From the NCBI GenBank assembly GCA_016712225.1, contig JADJRL010000003.1:186001-250000 (forward strand): a DNA stretch of 64,000 nucleotides. The letters run 5' to 3'. Of the stretch, positions 35,194-44,289 are shown in pieces. Position 1 is the first letter of the stretch, and the number at the start of each line of letters is the position of its first letter. The notes below the pieces were generated by a model. That model was not told the origin of the DNA. It saw only the letters and a list, made by a program, of their open reading frames with translations, and did not search any database. This DNA comes from Candidatus Defluviibacterium haderslevense. Its GTDB lineage: Bacteria; Bacteroidota; Bacteroidia; Chitinophagales; Saprospiraceae. Both the position numbers and the translations under genes were made by a program.

Positions 35194-37530
35194 TTAAAAT
35201 TTAAATTGATAAGAAATATTAGGAATCAGGGGTAATAGCGCCACCTGTTTAAAAACATCTCTATATTGACCATCAATGTATTCACGATCTGTAGTAATAT
35301 AAAATGGATTGGCCCTTGCATAAGCATTGTACACTCCAAAAACTAAACCTGATTCATATCGTTTATGAAATCGCTTGTATTCAAAACTGAGGTCAAGACG
35401 ATGATATGGCGGCATGGTGTATGCATTTTTTTCGCCTTGTATATGAATCTCGTCAACATATTGAGCAAAAGGATAAATTCCATTGTACTTTAAAATAGGA
35501 AGTGTGATTGCATTTCCAGTTGCATATTGCCAGGATCCTGAGACATGCCATTTTTTTGAAATCTGGTAAGAGGCCACCAATTCAAAATCATGTCGTCTGT
35601 CATATTTGAATCTAAATGTCTTTCCGCCATTAATATCATCAAAATTTCTATCGTTCCATGATAAAGTATACCCGATCCACCCATTAAATTTGCCTTTCTT
35701 TTTTTGTACAAAAAACTCGAAACCATAAGCTTCACCTTTGCCTTGTAATACTTTATCTTCCCAATTTGTACTTATACCAATAAAGCTTGCTCCTTCCTTA
35801 TAAGATAATACATTATTCATTTTTTTATAATAGGCTTCCACACTACATTCGTAATCATTCCCAAAAATTTTGACCAAACCTGCGGCGAGTTGACTTGAAT
35901 TTTGTGGAACGATTCTTTTGGTACTAGGTACCCATAAATCTGAAGGAAGGCCTGAACCTTCATTTGTCAATAAATTTATATATTGAGTCATTGTAGCAAA
36001 ACTCAATTTTGCAGTATATCCTCCGCCTAACAAATATCTCGCAGAAAATCTGGGTTGTAATGAAGTAAATAATTTATGCTGAACCGAAAAGGAACTGGCG
36101 TGAATTCCGGCATTAATTCCTAATGCACCCATTCTTATATCGTCCTCAAAGTATAATGCACTTTCAAGACTACTTATGTTTGGACTGCCAAAAGTTGTAT
36201 CAATATTTGAACTAATATCGGATTTAAATTGGGTGGCTCCCGGAGAATATTTATGATTTATAATCTGGCCTCCAAATTTAAACCAGTGGTTAGGTGAATA
36301 CACATAATCCATATCTAATTTTGCTCCCAGATCTTCAATTCCGCTAAAGTACAGCGCAGAAAAACTTTCAATTTGATTATTGGTCTTTTCTTCCAATGAG
36401 GCCCGAAAGTTAAAACGATATCGGCTATAAGTTAAAGTTGTATTCGCAAACCATTTCGGAGAAAGAATATAATTCCACCTCAATGCCGAAGTAATATTTC
36501 CCCAATCTACCCCAGCTTTTGTTTTTGAATAATCATTCCCATGTTCTACATCCTTTATTCCCAATGAAAAAAGATCTTCTCCGGAATAGACACTACCAAA
36601 CAATCGATGTTTAGAATTAATAGTATAATTTACCTTTGCATTCAGGTCGTAAAAATGCATCCCCAAGTCAATCTCCTCTCCAGGCTCTGCAGCTCTTTTG
36701 ATCAATGGCTTGGCAATTACATCAAGATATGTTCTCCTACCAGAAATCATGAAAGAAGCTTTATTCTTTATTATAGGACCTTCAAGAGTTAATCTAGATG
36801 AAAGGATTCCTAAACCGCCTTCACCATGAAATTTATTATCATTTCCTTCTTTCATTCCAATTTCTAAAACAGATGACAAGCGACCACCAAATCTAGCCGG
36901 GAAACCTCCTTTCGTTAAACTAACATTTTTTAAAGCATCTGCATTAAAGACTGAAAATATCCCACCTAAATGATAAACATTATATACCGGTACGCCATCT
37001 AATAAAATTAAATTTTGATCCGGACTTCCTCCCCTTACATATAATCCTGCTGTGCCTTCACTGCCACCACTTACACCTGGCAATAGTTGGAGCGACTTTA
37101 GAATATCCACCTCACCAAATAAAGCGGGTAACTTCTTGATTTGGTCAATGGGCACATCAATAGTACTCATTCTGGTGGTTTGATCTATCCTTTCGATTCG
37201 ACTTGCTGTTACTTCTACTTCTTTCAATTCCAAGCCCTGAGCCAACTTTACGTTTAGGGTAGTATCTTTTGTTAATTCAAATGATAAAATTTCGTCCAGA
37301 TAGCCAAGACATGTAACACGAATTCTAACTGTTGCAGGCTTTAGAGATAATGAATAAAATCCATAAACATTGCTATTGGTCCCTTCAAGGGAATTTAGAT
37401 CATACACAGTAGCCGAAAGCAACGATTCACCTGAACTTAAATCGCTTACTGTACCATGAATAGTATACCGTTGGGCATTTGAGGGTAAATAATAAATCAA
37501 GACCAGCCCCAGGCAAAAAATATAGCGCAT
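35194..37530 (-). CDS. TonB-dependent receptor with CarboxypepD_reg-like N-terminal domain
   Basis: 778 residues. Signal peptide ending near SNAQ (about 19); carboxypeptidase regulatory-like domain (about 22-105: TIHGTVSDLSSGESL, FYSLSLKP); TonB plug (IDQTTRMSTIDVPIDQIKKLP, then LYVRGGSPDQNLILLDGVPVYN); 22-strand-type barrel with terminal ISYQFKF, ending in Phe. It is the FecA-like class used in Bacteroidota for siderophores, peptides or other ligands. No SusD-like gene or anti-sigma gene is adjacent, so this is not a SusCD pair. Confidence 0.9.
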   Translation of the reverse strand: MRYIFCLGLVLIYYLPSNAQRYTIHGTVSDLSSGESLLSATVYDLNSLEGTNSNVYGFYSLSLKPATVRIRVTCLGYLDEILSFELTKDTTLNVKLAQGLELKEVEVTASRIERIDQTTRMSTIDVPIDQIKKLPALFGEVDILKSLQLLPGVSGGSEGTAGLYVRGGSPDQNLILLDGVPVYNVYHLGGIFSVFNADALKNVSLTKGGFPARFGGRLSSVLEIGMKEGNDNKFHGEGGLGILSSRLTLEGPIIKNKASFMISGRRTYLDVIAKPLIKRAAEPGEEIDLGMHFYDLNAKVNYTINSKHRLFGSVYSGEDLFSLGIKDVEHGNDYSKTKAGVDWGNITSALRWNYILSPKWFANTTLTYSRYRFNFRASLEEKTNNQIESFSALYFSGIEDLGAKLDMDYVYSPNHWFKFGGQIINHKYSPGATQFKSDISSNIDTTFGSPNISSLESALYFEDDIRMGALGINAGIHASSFSVQHKLFTSLQPRFSARYLLGGGYTAKLSFATMTQYINLLTNEGSGLPSDLWVPSTKRIVPQNSSQLAAGLVKIFGNDYECSVEAYYKKMNNVLSYKEGASFIGISTNWEDKVLQGKGEAYGFEFFVQKKKGKFNGWIGYTLSWNDRNFDDINGGKTFRFKYDRRHDFELVASYQISKKWHVSGSWQYATGNAITLPILKYNGIYPFAQYVDEIHIQGEKNAYTMPPYHRLDLSFEYKRFHKRYESGLVFGVYNAYARANPFYITTDREYIDGQYRDVFKQVALLPLIPNISYQFKF

Positions 37531-37669
37531 ATAAATTGATAATTAATACTTGATTGAATCAAATCACAACGAACAAAATATAACAATATTGCCATTATGA
37601 TTACACATAATAATAAATACTGCACAAAGATTATAATGTGGTTAAATCGTCATTATAGTTTAATACCCT

Positions 37670-38281
37670 CTATTTAAATATAACATCAGAATAGTACAAT
37701 CCTACACTATCACTCTTCGAATAGCTATTTAAATTAATTAAACTAGCCATTCTTGTGTTAGGGTTCCTATCGACACAATCTGATGTAATATATTTCTCCA
37801 ATACTCCTAAATATTTAATGTAAAAAATAGTTTCCTGACAAATTTTAATCACTTCTTGGACATTGTCCCACTCTATGTAAATATCTGGATTGCCTTGAAT
37901 ATTAATTCTATTATTGCTGCCAATTGTAATCGGAATATTTCCATATTCTAAAGAAGTATTTGTTATCCCAAAACCAACTCGCAATGAATCATTTTGAATA
38001 AACTCAAATGATTCAATATGTTCAACATCAGTAAATAGTAATTTGATAAAACCAAGTATGAATGAATCTGTTACTTCTTTATAAGATCCTTCATATCGAT
38101 CTATATTTCTAAAAGCGTGATTCTCTTCAATAAGAAATAAATTACTATTGATCATTTTAATTTGATTAAAATGAAATACCTTACCATAAGGTAAAAGCTT
38201 CGGATCATCAGGATTACAGCTACTTACAATCAATATTAATGAGATCACAACCCAACCAACATTTAGAAATTTTTGAAACAT
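37670..38281 (-). CDS. Lipoprotein of unknown function
   Basis: 203 residues, signal ending in LIVSSC. The mature part has a moderately acidic N-terminus and mixed strands; no domain recognised. Two Cys (one in KICQETI, one in TSDCVD) could form a disulfide. Single gene. Confidence 0.55.
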   Translation of the reverse strand: MFQKFLNVGWVVISLILIVSSCNPDDPKLLPYGKVFHFNQIKMINSNLFLIEENHAFRNIDRYEGSYKEVTDSFILGFIKLLFTDVEHIESFEFIQNDSLRVGFGITNTSLEYGNIPITIGSNNRINIQGNPDIYIEWDNVQEVIKICQETIFYIKYLGVLEKYITSDCVDRNPNTRMASLINLNSYSKSDSVGLYYSDVIFK

Positions 38282-38848
38282 AATTTAGTAGTTATTATTA
38301 TTTAATATGATGCACTAAGATAATCATTTTAATTTATAATGCATACTTTTATAATTTTATTTATCAATCATTCAAATAATAAACACATTATTGGCAACAA
38401 GAAAAAAATATTTTGCTTCAATGCATAGCTTTATGGCATATTTATAAAAATTAATAAACATTTATAGGTCAAATTTAATGTTTGCTTTCAAATCATTAAA
38501 AAATAGCCTTCCTCAATAAATTCAATTCCGCAATTACATTCATCGAAAGCAAATTCATTTGGATCTACAAAATCAGGAATTATTAAAATATTGATACCCA
38601 ATCCTATGACATGAATATATACCGTTATAAAAATAAATAAATTTTGCACCTTAAAAGCTAGTTAATAAGGTGCAAAATACGCAAAAAATAAGATACCTAA
38701 TCGTATTTACTCAGTAATTGAAAACGCTATCAGCGAAATCTTAAAATAATTAATCCTGCATTGTCTTTGAAAGACCAAAATAATGAATGTTCAGTCTCAT
38801 GACAGTTACCTTCCTAATTACAGTAAAAACAAATGTTATAGCAATAAC
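38282..38848 (-). terminator. Gap with a 13-bp stem-loop (38641-38678), likely terminator
   Basis: ATTTTGCACCTTA (38641-38653) pairs with TAAGGTGCAAAAT (38666-38678) over a 12-nt loop, and the minus strand continues with a T-rich stretch. It is about 170 bp after the stop of the minus-strand lipoprotein at 38849. The remaining 530 bp hold no gene and no clear promoter. Confidence 0.6.
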
Positions 38849-39484
38849 TTATGGTACTACACGAAAACAAAATCCACCTTTATCATAAAAAAGCCAATTT
38901 GGTGAATTTGCATCTATTTTATTGTATAAAGTATCCTCACTTTCTTTTAGTAACTCTATATTGCCATTCTTTCCTGAATTCATATCTACACCAACAGTAT
39001 AATAAACATGCCTGCATCTCCCTGGAAAATTTTCCCAAATTCCACATTTTTGAGTTAGAAAGTAATTTCCAGGATATTTAGGAATTAAAATATATTCTAA
39101 TGTAAATGAATCATTAAGGAAAGCATATTGACCTTCTAGTAAGCTTTGCCCTTTCGATAAAATATATTCTTTATAATTTGGAGAATAACTGTAAAATATA
39201 AAATAGTCTGAAATCTTACTCCTACCGATTGTATCAAGGAAATCTATAACAGTGTTTGGTATAAAATCTATTTTACTCATATCATAATTCATATCAGTGT
39301 GAATTTCATGAACATTTTTTTCAAATTTAGAAACAAATCTAATTGTGTCTCCAATATGGTATTCTAATTGATATGGAATGATTTCCGCAGGCACATGAAA
39401 TCTTTGAGGACACTCTTCATTACATTGCATACTGATTGTTGTTACAAATATAATACAAACTAATAAAAACTTTATCTGATTCAT
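38849..39484 (-). CDS. Lipoprotein of unknown function, tandem copy 1
   Basis: 211 residues, lipoprotein signal ending in SMQC. The protein aligns along its length with the next gene: E-C-P-Q-R-F-H-V-P-A-E-I-I-P-Y-Q-L-E-Y, Y-K-E-Y-I-L-S-K-G, QKCGI, and the end FYDKGGFCFRVVP. Four Cys are placed in conserved positions. The last 69 bp including the stop are identical in both copies, though the rest has diverged, so the 3' end was recently homogenised. Function unknown; strand-rich. Confidence 0.6.
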   Translation of the reverse strand: MNQIKFLLVCIIFVTTISMQCNEECPQRFHVPAEIIPYQLEYHIGDTIRFVSKFEKNVHEIHTDMNYDMSKIDFIPNTVIDFLDTIGRSKISDYFIFYSYSPNYKEYILSKGQSLLEGQYAFLNDSFTLEYILIPKYPGNYFLTQKCGIWENFPGRCRHVYYTVGVDMNSGKNGNIELLKESEDTLYNKIDANSPNWLFYDKGGFCFRVVP

Positions 39485-39584
39485 TTTTTTAGAAATTGCA
39501 TTTTGGAAAAGTCAATTATTTGAAAATTCCGTACTATAGTATTTGCTTTCATAAATATTGTATTGATAGATTTAATAGATTAAG

Positions 39585-40241
39585 CTATGGTACTACACGA
39601 AAACAAAATCCACCTTTATCATAAAAAAGCCAATTTGGTGAATTTGCATCTATTGTATTATATAAAGTATCCTTGCTCTCTTTGAGTAGCTGAATATTGC
39701 CGTTCTTTCCAGCATTCATATTAACCCTCACATAATATCCTACCCTTCTGCAAAATCCTGGGAAAGATTGGTTGTTATCACCAGGGCCTATGCCACATTT
39801 TTGTGATAAAAAATAATTTCCAGCATATTTAGGAATTAAAATAAATTCTAAGTAATATGTATCTTGCTTGTAAGTGTATTCTCCCTCAAGTAAGCTATAA
39901 CCTTTTGATAAAATATATTCCTTATAATTTGAATTACTTATAAACTTAAAATAGTTCGTTATTTTACTAAATCCAATAGTGTCCAATAAATCAACAACAG
40001 TATTTGGGTGCCAATTAATGTTATTCATATCAAACTGTCGACCAGTAGATTTGTCGAGGACCATTCTGTGAAATTTTGAAACCATACGAATAGTATCACC
40101 CACCTTATATTCTAATTGATAAGGTATAATTTGCGCAGGAACATGAAAGTCATCTGGACAATCATCTCTATCAAAGCAGTTTATACCAGATAAAAGAATG
40201 AAAAATAGAAGACAGATTAAAGGAAAATTATTTTCTTTCAT
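39585..40241 (-). CDS. Lipoprotein of unknown function, tandem copy 2
   Basis: 218 residues, lipoprotein signal with Cys at position 22 (LSGINC). Same family as the neighbouring gene, with D-C-P-D-D-F-H-V-P-A-Q and K-Y-A-G-N-Y-F-L-S-Q-K-C-G-I. It carries a five-residue insert near the middle (GDNNQ) not in copy 1. The two copies are separated by 100 bp. The terminator of the upstream gene lies in the leader at 40259. Confidence 0.6.
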   Translation of the reverse strand: MKENNFPLICLLFFILLSGINCFDRDDCPDDFHVPAQIIPYQLEYKVGDTIRMVSKFHRMVLDKSTGRQFDMNNINWHPNTVVDLLDTIGFSKITNYFKFISNSNYKEYILSKGYSLLEGEYTYKQDTYYLEFILIPKYAGNYFLSQKCGIGPGDNNQSFPGFCRRVGYYVRVNMNAGKNGNIQLLKESKDTLYNTIDANSPNWLFYDKGGFCFRVVP

Positions 40242-40258
40242 AATTCAAAAATAAATGT

Positions 40259-40288
40259 GGAGGAAGCAAACTTTTTGTCACTTCCTCC
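40259..40288 (-). terminator. Terminator of the HExxH lipoprotein gene
   Basis: GGAGGAAG (40259-40266) pairs with CTTCCTCC (40281-40288). Read on the minus strand the hairpin is followed by a T-rich run. It lies 11 bp after the stop at 40299 and just before the start of the next gene. Confidence 0.65.
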
Positions 40289-40298
40289 TAATTATTAA

Positions 40299-42263
40299 TT
40301 AATAACTATTGGCTAAGTTAACAATTCTGGTCTCCAAATCTATGTTTCCATTTGCATAAGTGTAAATAAATTTCAGAATAAATTTATTTGGAGAATCTGT
40401 ATCTCCATCTAAAAAATTAAACATTTGATTTTCATTAAAACCTTCTACTTGGTCATCAATAGGGCCACAAGCATTACCTTCTAAATCACAAGCAGATTCA
40501 TTTGGACGAATGCCATCTTTCAGATCATGATAAAGACCCTCTGGGATTCCATTGTTTTGATGATTTAATCTTGTTTCTTCAATAAAATCGTTCCAGTTTC
40601 TACCTCTCCAACTGGAATTTTTTCCAGAGTATGTTAAATGGGCGAAAGTATTTTCAATGTGAGCAGCCCATGATTCTGATATTGTTATATGTCCTTGATG
40701 AATACCACCATTGTCCTTGTATGTATCATCAAAAGGAGGAATAGACCCATTGTGTGCTTCTTGTCTGATCAGATTTAACCAAAAATTATCTCCGGCTAAG
40801 GTAAAATGCGATGCATGTGCTAATTCATGATAGGATAATCTTTTAAGAATATCAGAATTACGAAAATCAATCCCAATCTGAACGTCTGGTAAAAATAACC
40901 CTGAACTAGGAGGTAGATGAATTATATCATGTAAAGCATCTTGGAAAAACCCGGAATTTCCAATAGCAGCAATAATATTACCATTCCCCAGATAGGTATT
41001 CATTAGGGATATCCCATCTCGTCTATTTCTTGCAACATTAATATCTAACCAAGGTGGTGTATTGATTCCCAATGTAGCAGCATACCGATGAAAATCATGA
41101 AGCGCATTATTAACCGTAGAAGCTCCCCAATGAAGATGGGCAGCAGAACCTCGATCCGTCCATATAGGATATTCTACCCTGATATTATTCACTTTTGGAC
41201 CTCTTAATGCTCCTACATAATGGGTCATTGTGAATTGCCAATCGTAAAAAAATCTCCAAAACCCTTGCCGCGCGCCCCTGATTCTGGTAATATCTGATTT
41301 CCATCTCACCCACATCCATGTCTTACCATATTGCTTATTATTTATTTTCCAACAACCATTTACATCAGTTTGAGTATCCCATACACCGAACCATCCATCC
41401 CAGATTACAACTTTTACATCTTCAACACCTTCAAATTGTTCATGCTGAATATCTTGAACTCTTACACAACCTCCTGGTTTGAGCTGCTCTTTATATACCC
41501 AACAATTACAGAATTGGACTTCATCAGGATGTGGATTTGGATCACCTCCCCCAGTCCCACCACCTGGATCTCCATGTGGGCAATTTACTTCAGCACCACA
41601 AGGTATTGTTACATTAATTAAGCATTCTGGATAATTAGGACATTCCGGACAACAGTTGTCATCCTTAATGTACTCAGGATTATCCCCGATATCGTATGGA
41701 TTTCCAGTAATTCTAAAAGCTTCCTTTACTAACAGCGTATTCATTGGGATAATGACTAAGGAACTAATAATTTGAAATCCTGAAATTGGTGAAGTAAAAT
41801 CTGGAGAAACAACTGCCCACAAATCAGGAATACTTGTTGGACTTTCTTTTCCAGGTTGGATATAATAATCTCCCATTTCGATAACTTCTCTATCTAATGG
41901 AAAATCAAATAACATGAGTCCAGTTTGATCTAACAGATTTAAATCTTGTGGATTCTGAGGTGAGAATTTAACATATAAGTGAGTTGGATTTAAACTTGCT
42001 CTTTGCATGTTAGGGTAGAGATTATTCCAAGCTTGAGTCATTACCTGCACAGTATAAGGGTTAACTCTTACATTTCCCAGAGTGGTAATCGAAGGTATTG
42101 TATCTTCGGGGTTCCCAATACGAGAAATCTCTTCATTTGGATCATCAGTTCGATTGTCAAGATTTAAACTTTGACTAAAATCTAATGATTCCTTCTTACA
42201 AGAATAAAAAAGTAATGTAGTCACAATAGACAAAAATAAAAAAAAATACTTTAATGTGTTCAT
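40299..42263 (-). CDS. Lipoprotein with HExxH motif, putative zinc peptidase
   Basis: 654 residues. Lipobox LFYSC (Cys22). A Cys-rich, Pro/Gly-rich segment near 203-250 (CCPECPNYPEC) is followed by a region around 266-320 that looks like a carboxypeptidase-regulatory-type domain (GVEDVKVVIWDG, TDVNGCWKI). Then comes HELAHASHF (His479, Glu480, His483), an HExxH core. No third ligand can be named with certainty; an E in ISESWAAHIE about 50 residues on is a candidate. Surface or outer-membrane lipoprotein; unusually many Trp. Confidence 0.65.
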   Translation of the reverse strand: MNTLKYFFLFLSIVTTLLFYSCKKESLDFSQSLNLDNRTDDPNEEISRIGNPEDTIPSITTLGNVRVNPYTVQVMTQAWNNLYPNMQRASLNPTHLYVKFSPQNPQDLNLLDQTGLMLFDFPLDREVIEMGDYYIQPGKESPTSIPDLWAVVSPDFTSPISGFQIISSLVIIPMNTLLVKEAFRITGNPYDIGDNPEYIKDDNCCPECPNYPECLINVTIPCGAEVNCPHGDPGGGTGGGDPNPHPDEVQFCNCWVYKEQLKPGGCVRVQDIQHEQFEGVEDVKVVIWDGWFGVWDTQTDVNGCWKINNKQYGKTWMWVRWKSDITRIRGARQGFWRFFYDWQFTMTHYVGALRGPKVNNIRVEYPIWTDRGSAAHLHWGASTVNNALHDFHRYAATLGINTPPWLDINVARNRRDGISLMNTYLGNGNIIAAIGNSGFFQDALHDIIHLPPSSGLFLPDVQIGIDFRNSDILKRLSYHELAHASHFTLAGDNFWLNLIRQEAHNGSIPPFDDTYKDNGGIHQGHITISESWAAHIENTFAHLTYSGKNSSWRGRNWNDFIEETRLNHQNNGIPEGLYHDLKDGIRPNESACDLEGNACGPIDDQVEGFNENQMFNFLDGDTDSPNKFILKFIYTYANGNIDLETRIVNLANSY

Positions 42264-43236
42264 AAATTTAAATTTATGTTAGGTGTTATCTTGACTAACC
42301 CGTTCAGATTTGGGCCATACTCATTTTGTTTAAGGTGTCACTTTCTGGTTTTGAACACCGTTAGTTTAACATTTTATAAATAAGTAAAGTAGCGAATTTT
42401 AAATTACACCATATACAGGTTCTTTTTTATCTAGTTAGGTTTTTGATCATATTTCCTATCTTCGGTCTTATAAATGTTTTCCTTCAATATAGTATTTATA
42501 TCATTTTTATAATTTAAAAGGACATTTCTTTATTAATTCCTTACTTAATTTCGAGAAATAATATATTTATGCTCTTTAAAAAACGATTAAAATTCTATTC
42601 TTTATTGGATTTCAAGTATTTTAATGTTCAATTCTAATCCTTTAATAGCTTAAGCCAAAGATCAAATATTAACTTGTAATTGTCAAGACCTTTCGTACCA
42701 ACGCAGGGAACTTTTAAACGAACGTATGATTTTGACCTAAAATTGGAAGCAATACTTCATCTAAAGGATCTCGTCTCGGATCTATTTTGAAGTGCTGAGA
42801 CAAGATCTGACAAGACCAATTCCACTATTATCCCAGGACTATTCCACGACTAATTCACGAATTATCCACGAATAATCTCGTCTCGTTCTTGACGAGACGA
42901 GAAGGCTAATTTCCTCTTTACAAGTTAGCTGTTCACACCTCATTAAATTGCATCATGTGATGGCTTATTCAAAAAGATTTCTTAATCCATACTTAAAAAT
43001 TGAACATCTACAGGGTCAAAAAACGACAAATGGGTCAAAAAACAAGCTGAATATGTGGCATATTGCCCGTACTGGTTTTTCTGTATCACTTCAATGGAAT
43101 CATAAAAAACTATAGATAATTTAATACTATCAATGGACTAAATAAACGGTTAATAAAAATTACAATCTTATCTTTGAACATCTCCCACCATTGGTCTTAA
43201 ACTACCTTGAAAAGAATTAAATGAAACATTGTTGAT
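42264..43236. other. Gene-poor interval with a 9-bp hairpin and repeats
   Basis: No convincing gene in nearly 1 kb. CTCGTCTCG (42877-42885) pairs with CGAGACGAG (42893-42901); just before it, short units containing CCACGA or TCACGA repeat (42844-42870), and a second GAGACAAGATCT-like stretch lies near 42795. GGGTCAAAAAAC occurs twice, at 43013-43024 and 43032-43043. This could be a decayed gene, an unrecognised RNA or a regulatory zone. Confidence 0.4.
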
Positions 43237-43892
43237 ATGAATACCTATCTTACTGTGTTATTAGCCTGTTTAGCTAATAAAAAAATATCGATCCCATTTT
43301 ACAATTCAATTTTGATACCCTAATTGATTCCTACCTTGAAGACAAAGTTGGGATATCGAATTCTTTTATAGGTGTTTCCCTAGCCGCTTCACTTAAAGAA
43401 AATTTGATGAGACTCCATTCAACCAATCAGCTACTATCCGCCGGGATTGGAAACAATACGATCGTCGATCATGATCTACTCATCAGGAAAGATAAAATTT
43501 ATTGGCTCGATCGATCACATCAAAATATCCATGAAAATCTTTTTTTTGATCTGATCGATGAATTTGTCTTATATCTAAACAGCACATGTTATACAGGAAT
43601 TACGGGCTATGAATTCCATTATGCACTGTATGAATCGGGTTCATTCTACAAAAAACATCTCGACCAATTTCAAAATGATAGCCGACGCGTTTATTCCATG
43701 ATCATGTACCTAAATACGGATTGGCAAGTTTCAGACGGTGGTGAATTATGTATTCATCACACAGATCATATCCAATCCATTGCACCCATTAATGGCAAGA
43801 GTGTTTTCTTCAAAAGCAATGAATTGGTTCACGAAGTTTTGTTGACCCATGTTCCGCGAATGAGTATTACAGGTTGGTTTAAAGTAAATTAA
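43237..43892 (+). pseudogene. SM-20/PHD-like 2OG-Fe(II) oxygenase with broken N-terminus
   Basis: The main frame is open from 43281 to 43892. It has NFDTLIDSYLEDKVGISNSF, then YEFHYALYESGSFYKKHLDQF (metal His and Asp), YSMIMYLN and GGELCIH. The last part, GKSVFFKSNELVHEVL (second His) and RMSITGWFK, is a full prolyl-4-hydroxylase/SM-20 core. No ATG starts this frame. An ATG at 43237 reads MNTYLTVLLACLANKK and would join it if the A run at 43279-43285 had one more A. So the gene is damaged, uses a weak start, or contains a base error; an ATG at 43407 would drop the N-terminal part. Confidence 0.6.
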
Positions 43893-44055
43893 ACATTTGG
43901 AATATGCTATCTCACTATGTGCATACCACAAATTGCACTAAATTTTTTGAATTGGGTCTTTATGCAGTTGCTTGTCTCTTTGTTTTGTTGGCTAAAGCCA
44001 AGTTACCAAACCAGGCAAAGAATGAGTATTACAGGTTGGTTTAAAGTAAATTAAA
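43859..44055 (+). repeat. 35-bp direct repeat around a small insert
   Basis: Identical 35-bp copies at 43859-43893 and 44021-44055; the first is the 3' end of the oxygenase gene with its stop. The 127-bp insert between holds TTGGCT-AA-AGCCAA (43988-44001), a REP-like hairpin. The copies are too long for a target-site duplication. Confidence 0.7.
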
Positions 44056-44107
44056 AACAAGGTATATACACTTTCAATAAAGTAGAACCAACATTGATAT
44101 TGTAAAG

Positions 44108-44151
44108 ACTTATATAAGTTCAGTCTTTATGAATTTCACCCTTAAGGGTGA
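44108..44151 (+). promoter_or_regulatory. Two palindromes upstream of the secreted hydrolase
   Basis: ACTTATATAAGT (44108-44119) and TCACCCTTAAGGGTGA (44136-44151) are perfect palindromes between the oxygenase locus and the ATG at 44290. The second one may also fold as a hairpin. Either could be an operator; no regulator is evident. Confidence 0.35.
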
Positions 44152-44289
44152 GTGGAGGATAATCCAATACATTTAATTTTGTGTACATTTGTTATCTATT
44201 TTCAAAATTTTCAGGAAGATCGAATGATGAGTATCAAATAGTGAAATTCAACCATTTGATTTATTTCATTAAACCAAACATCTTCGTTT

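Noticed and set aside
43013..43043. GGGTCAAAAAAC direct repeat as an iteron or origin
   Set aside because: Only two copies and no replication gene nearby.
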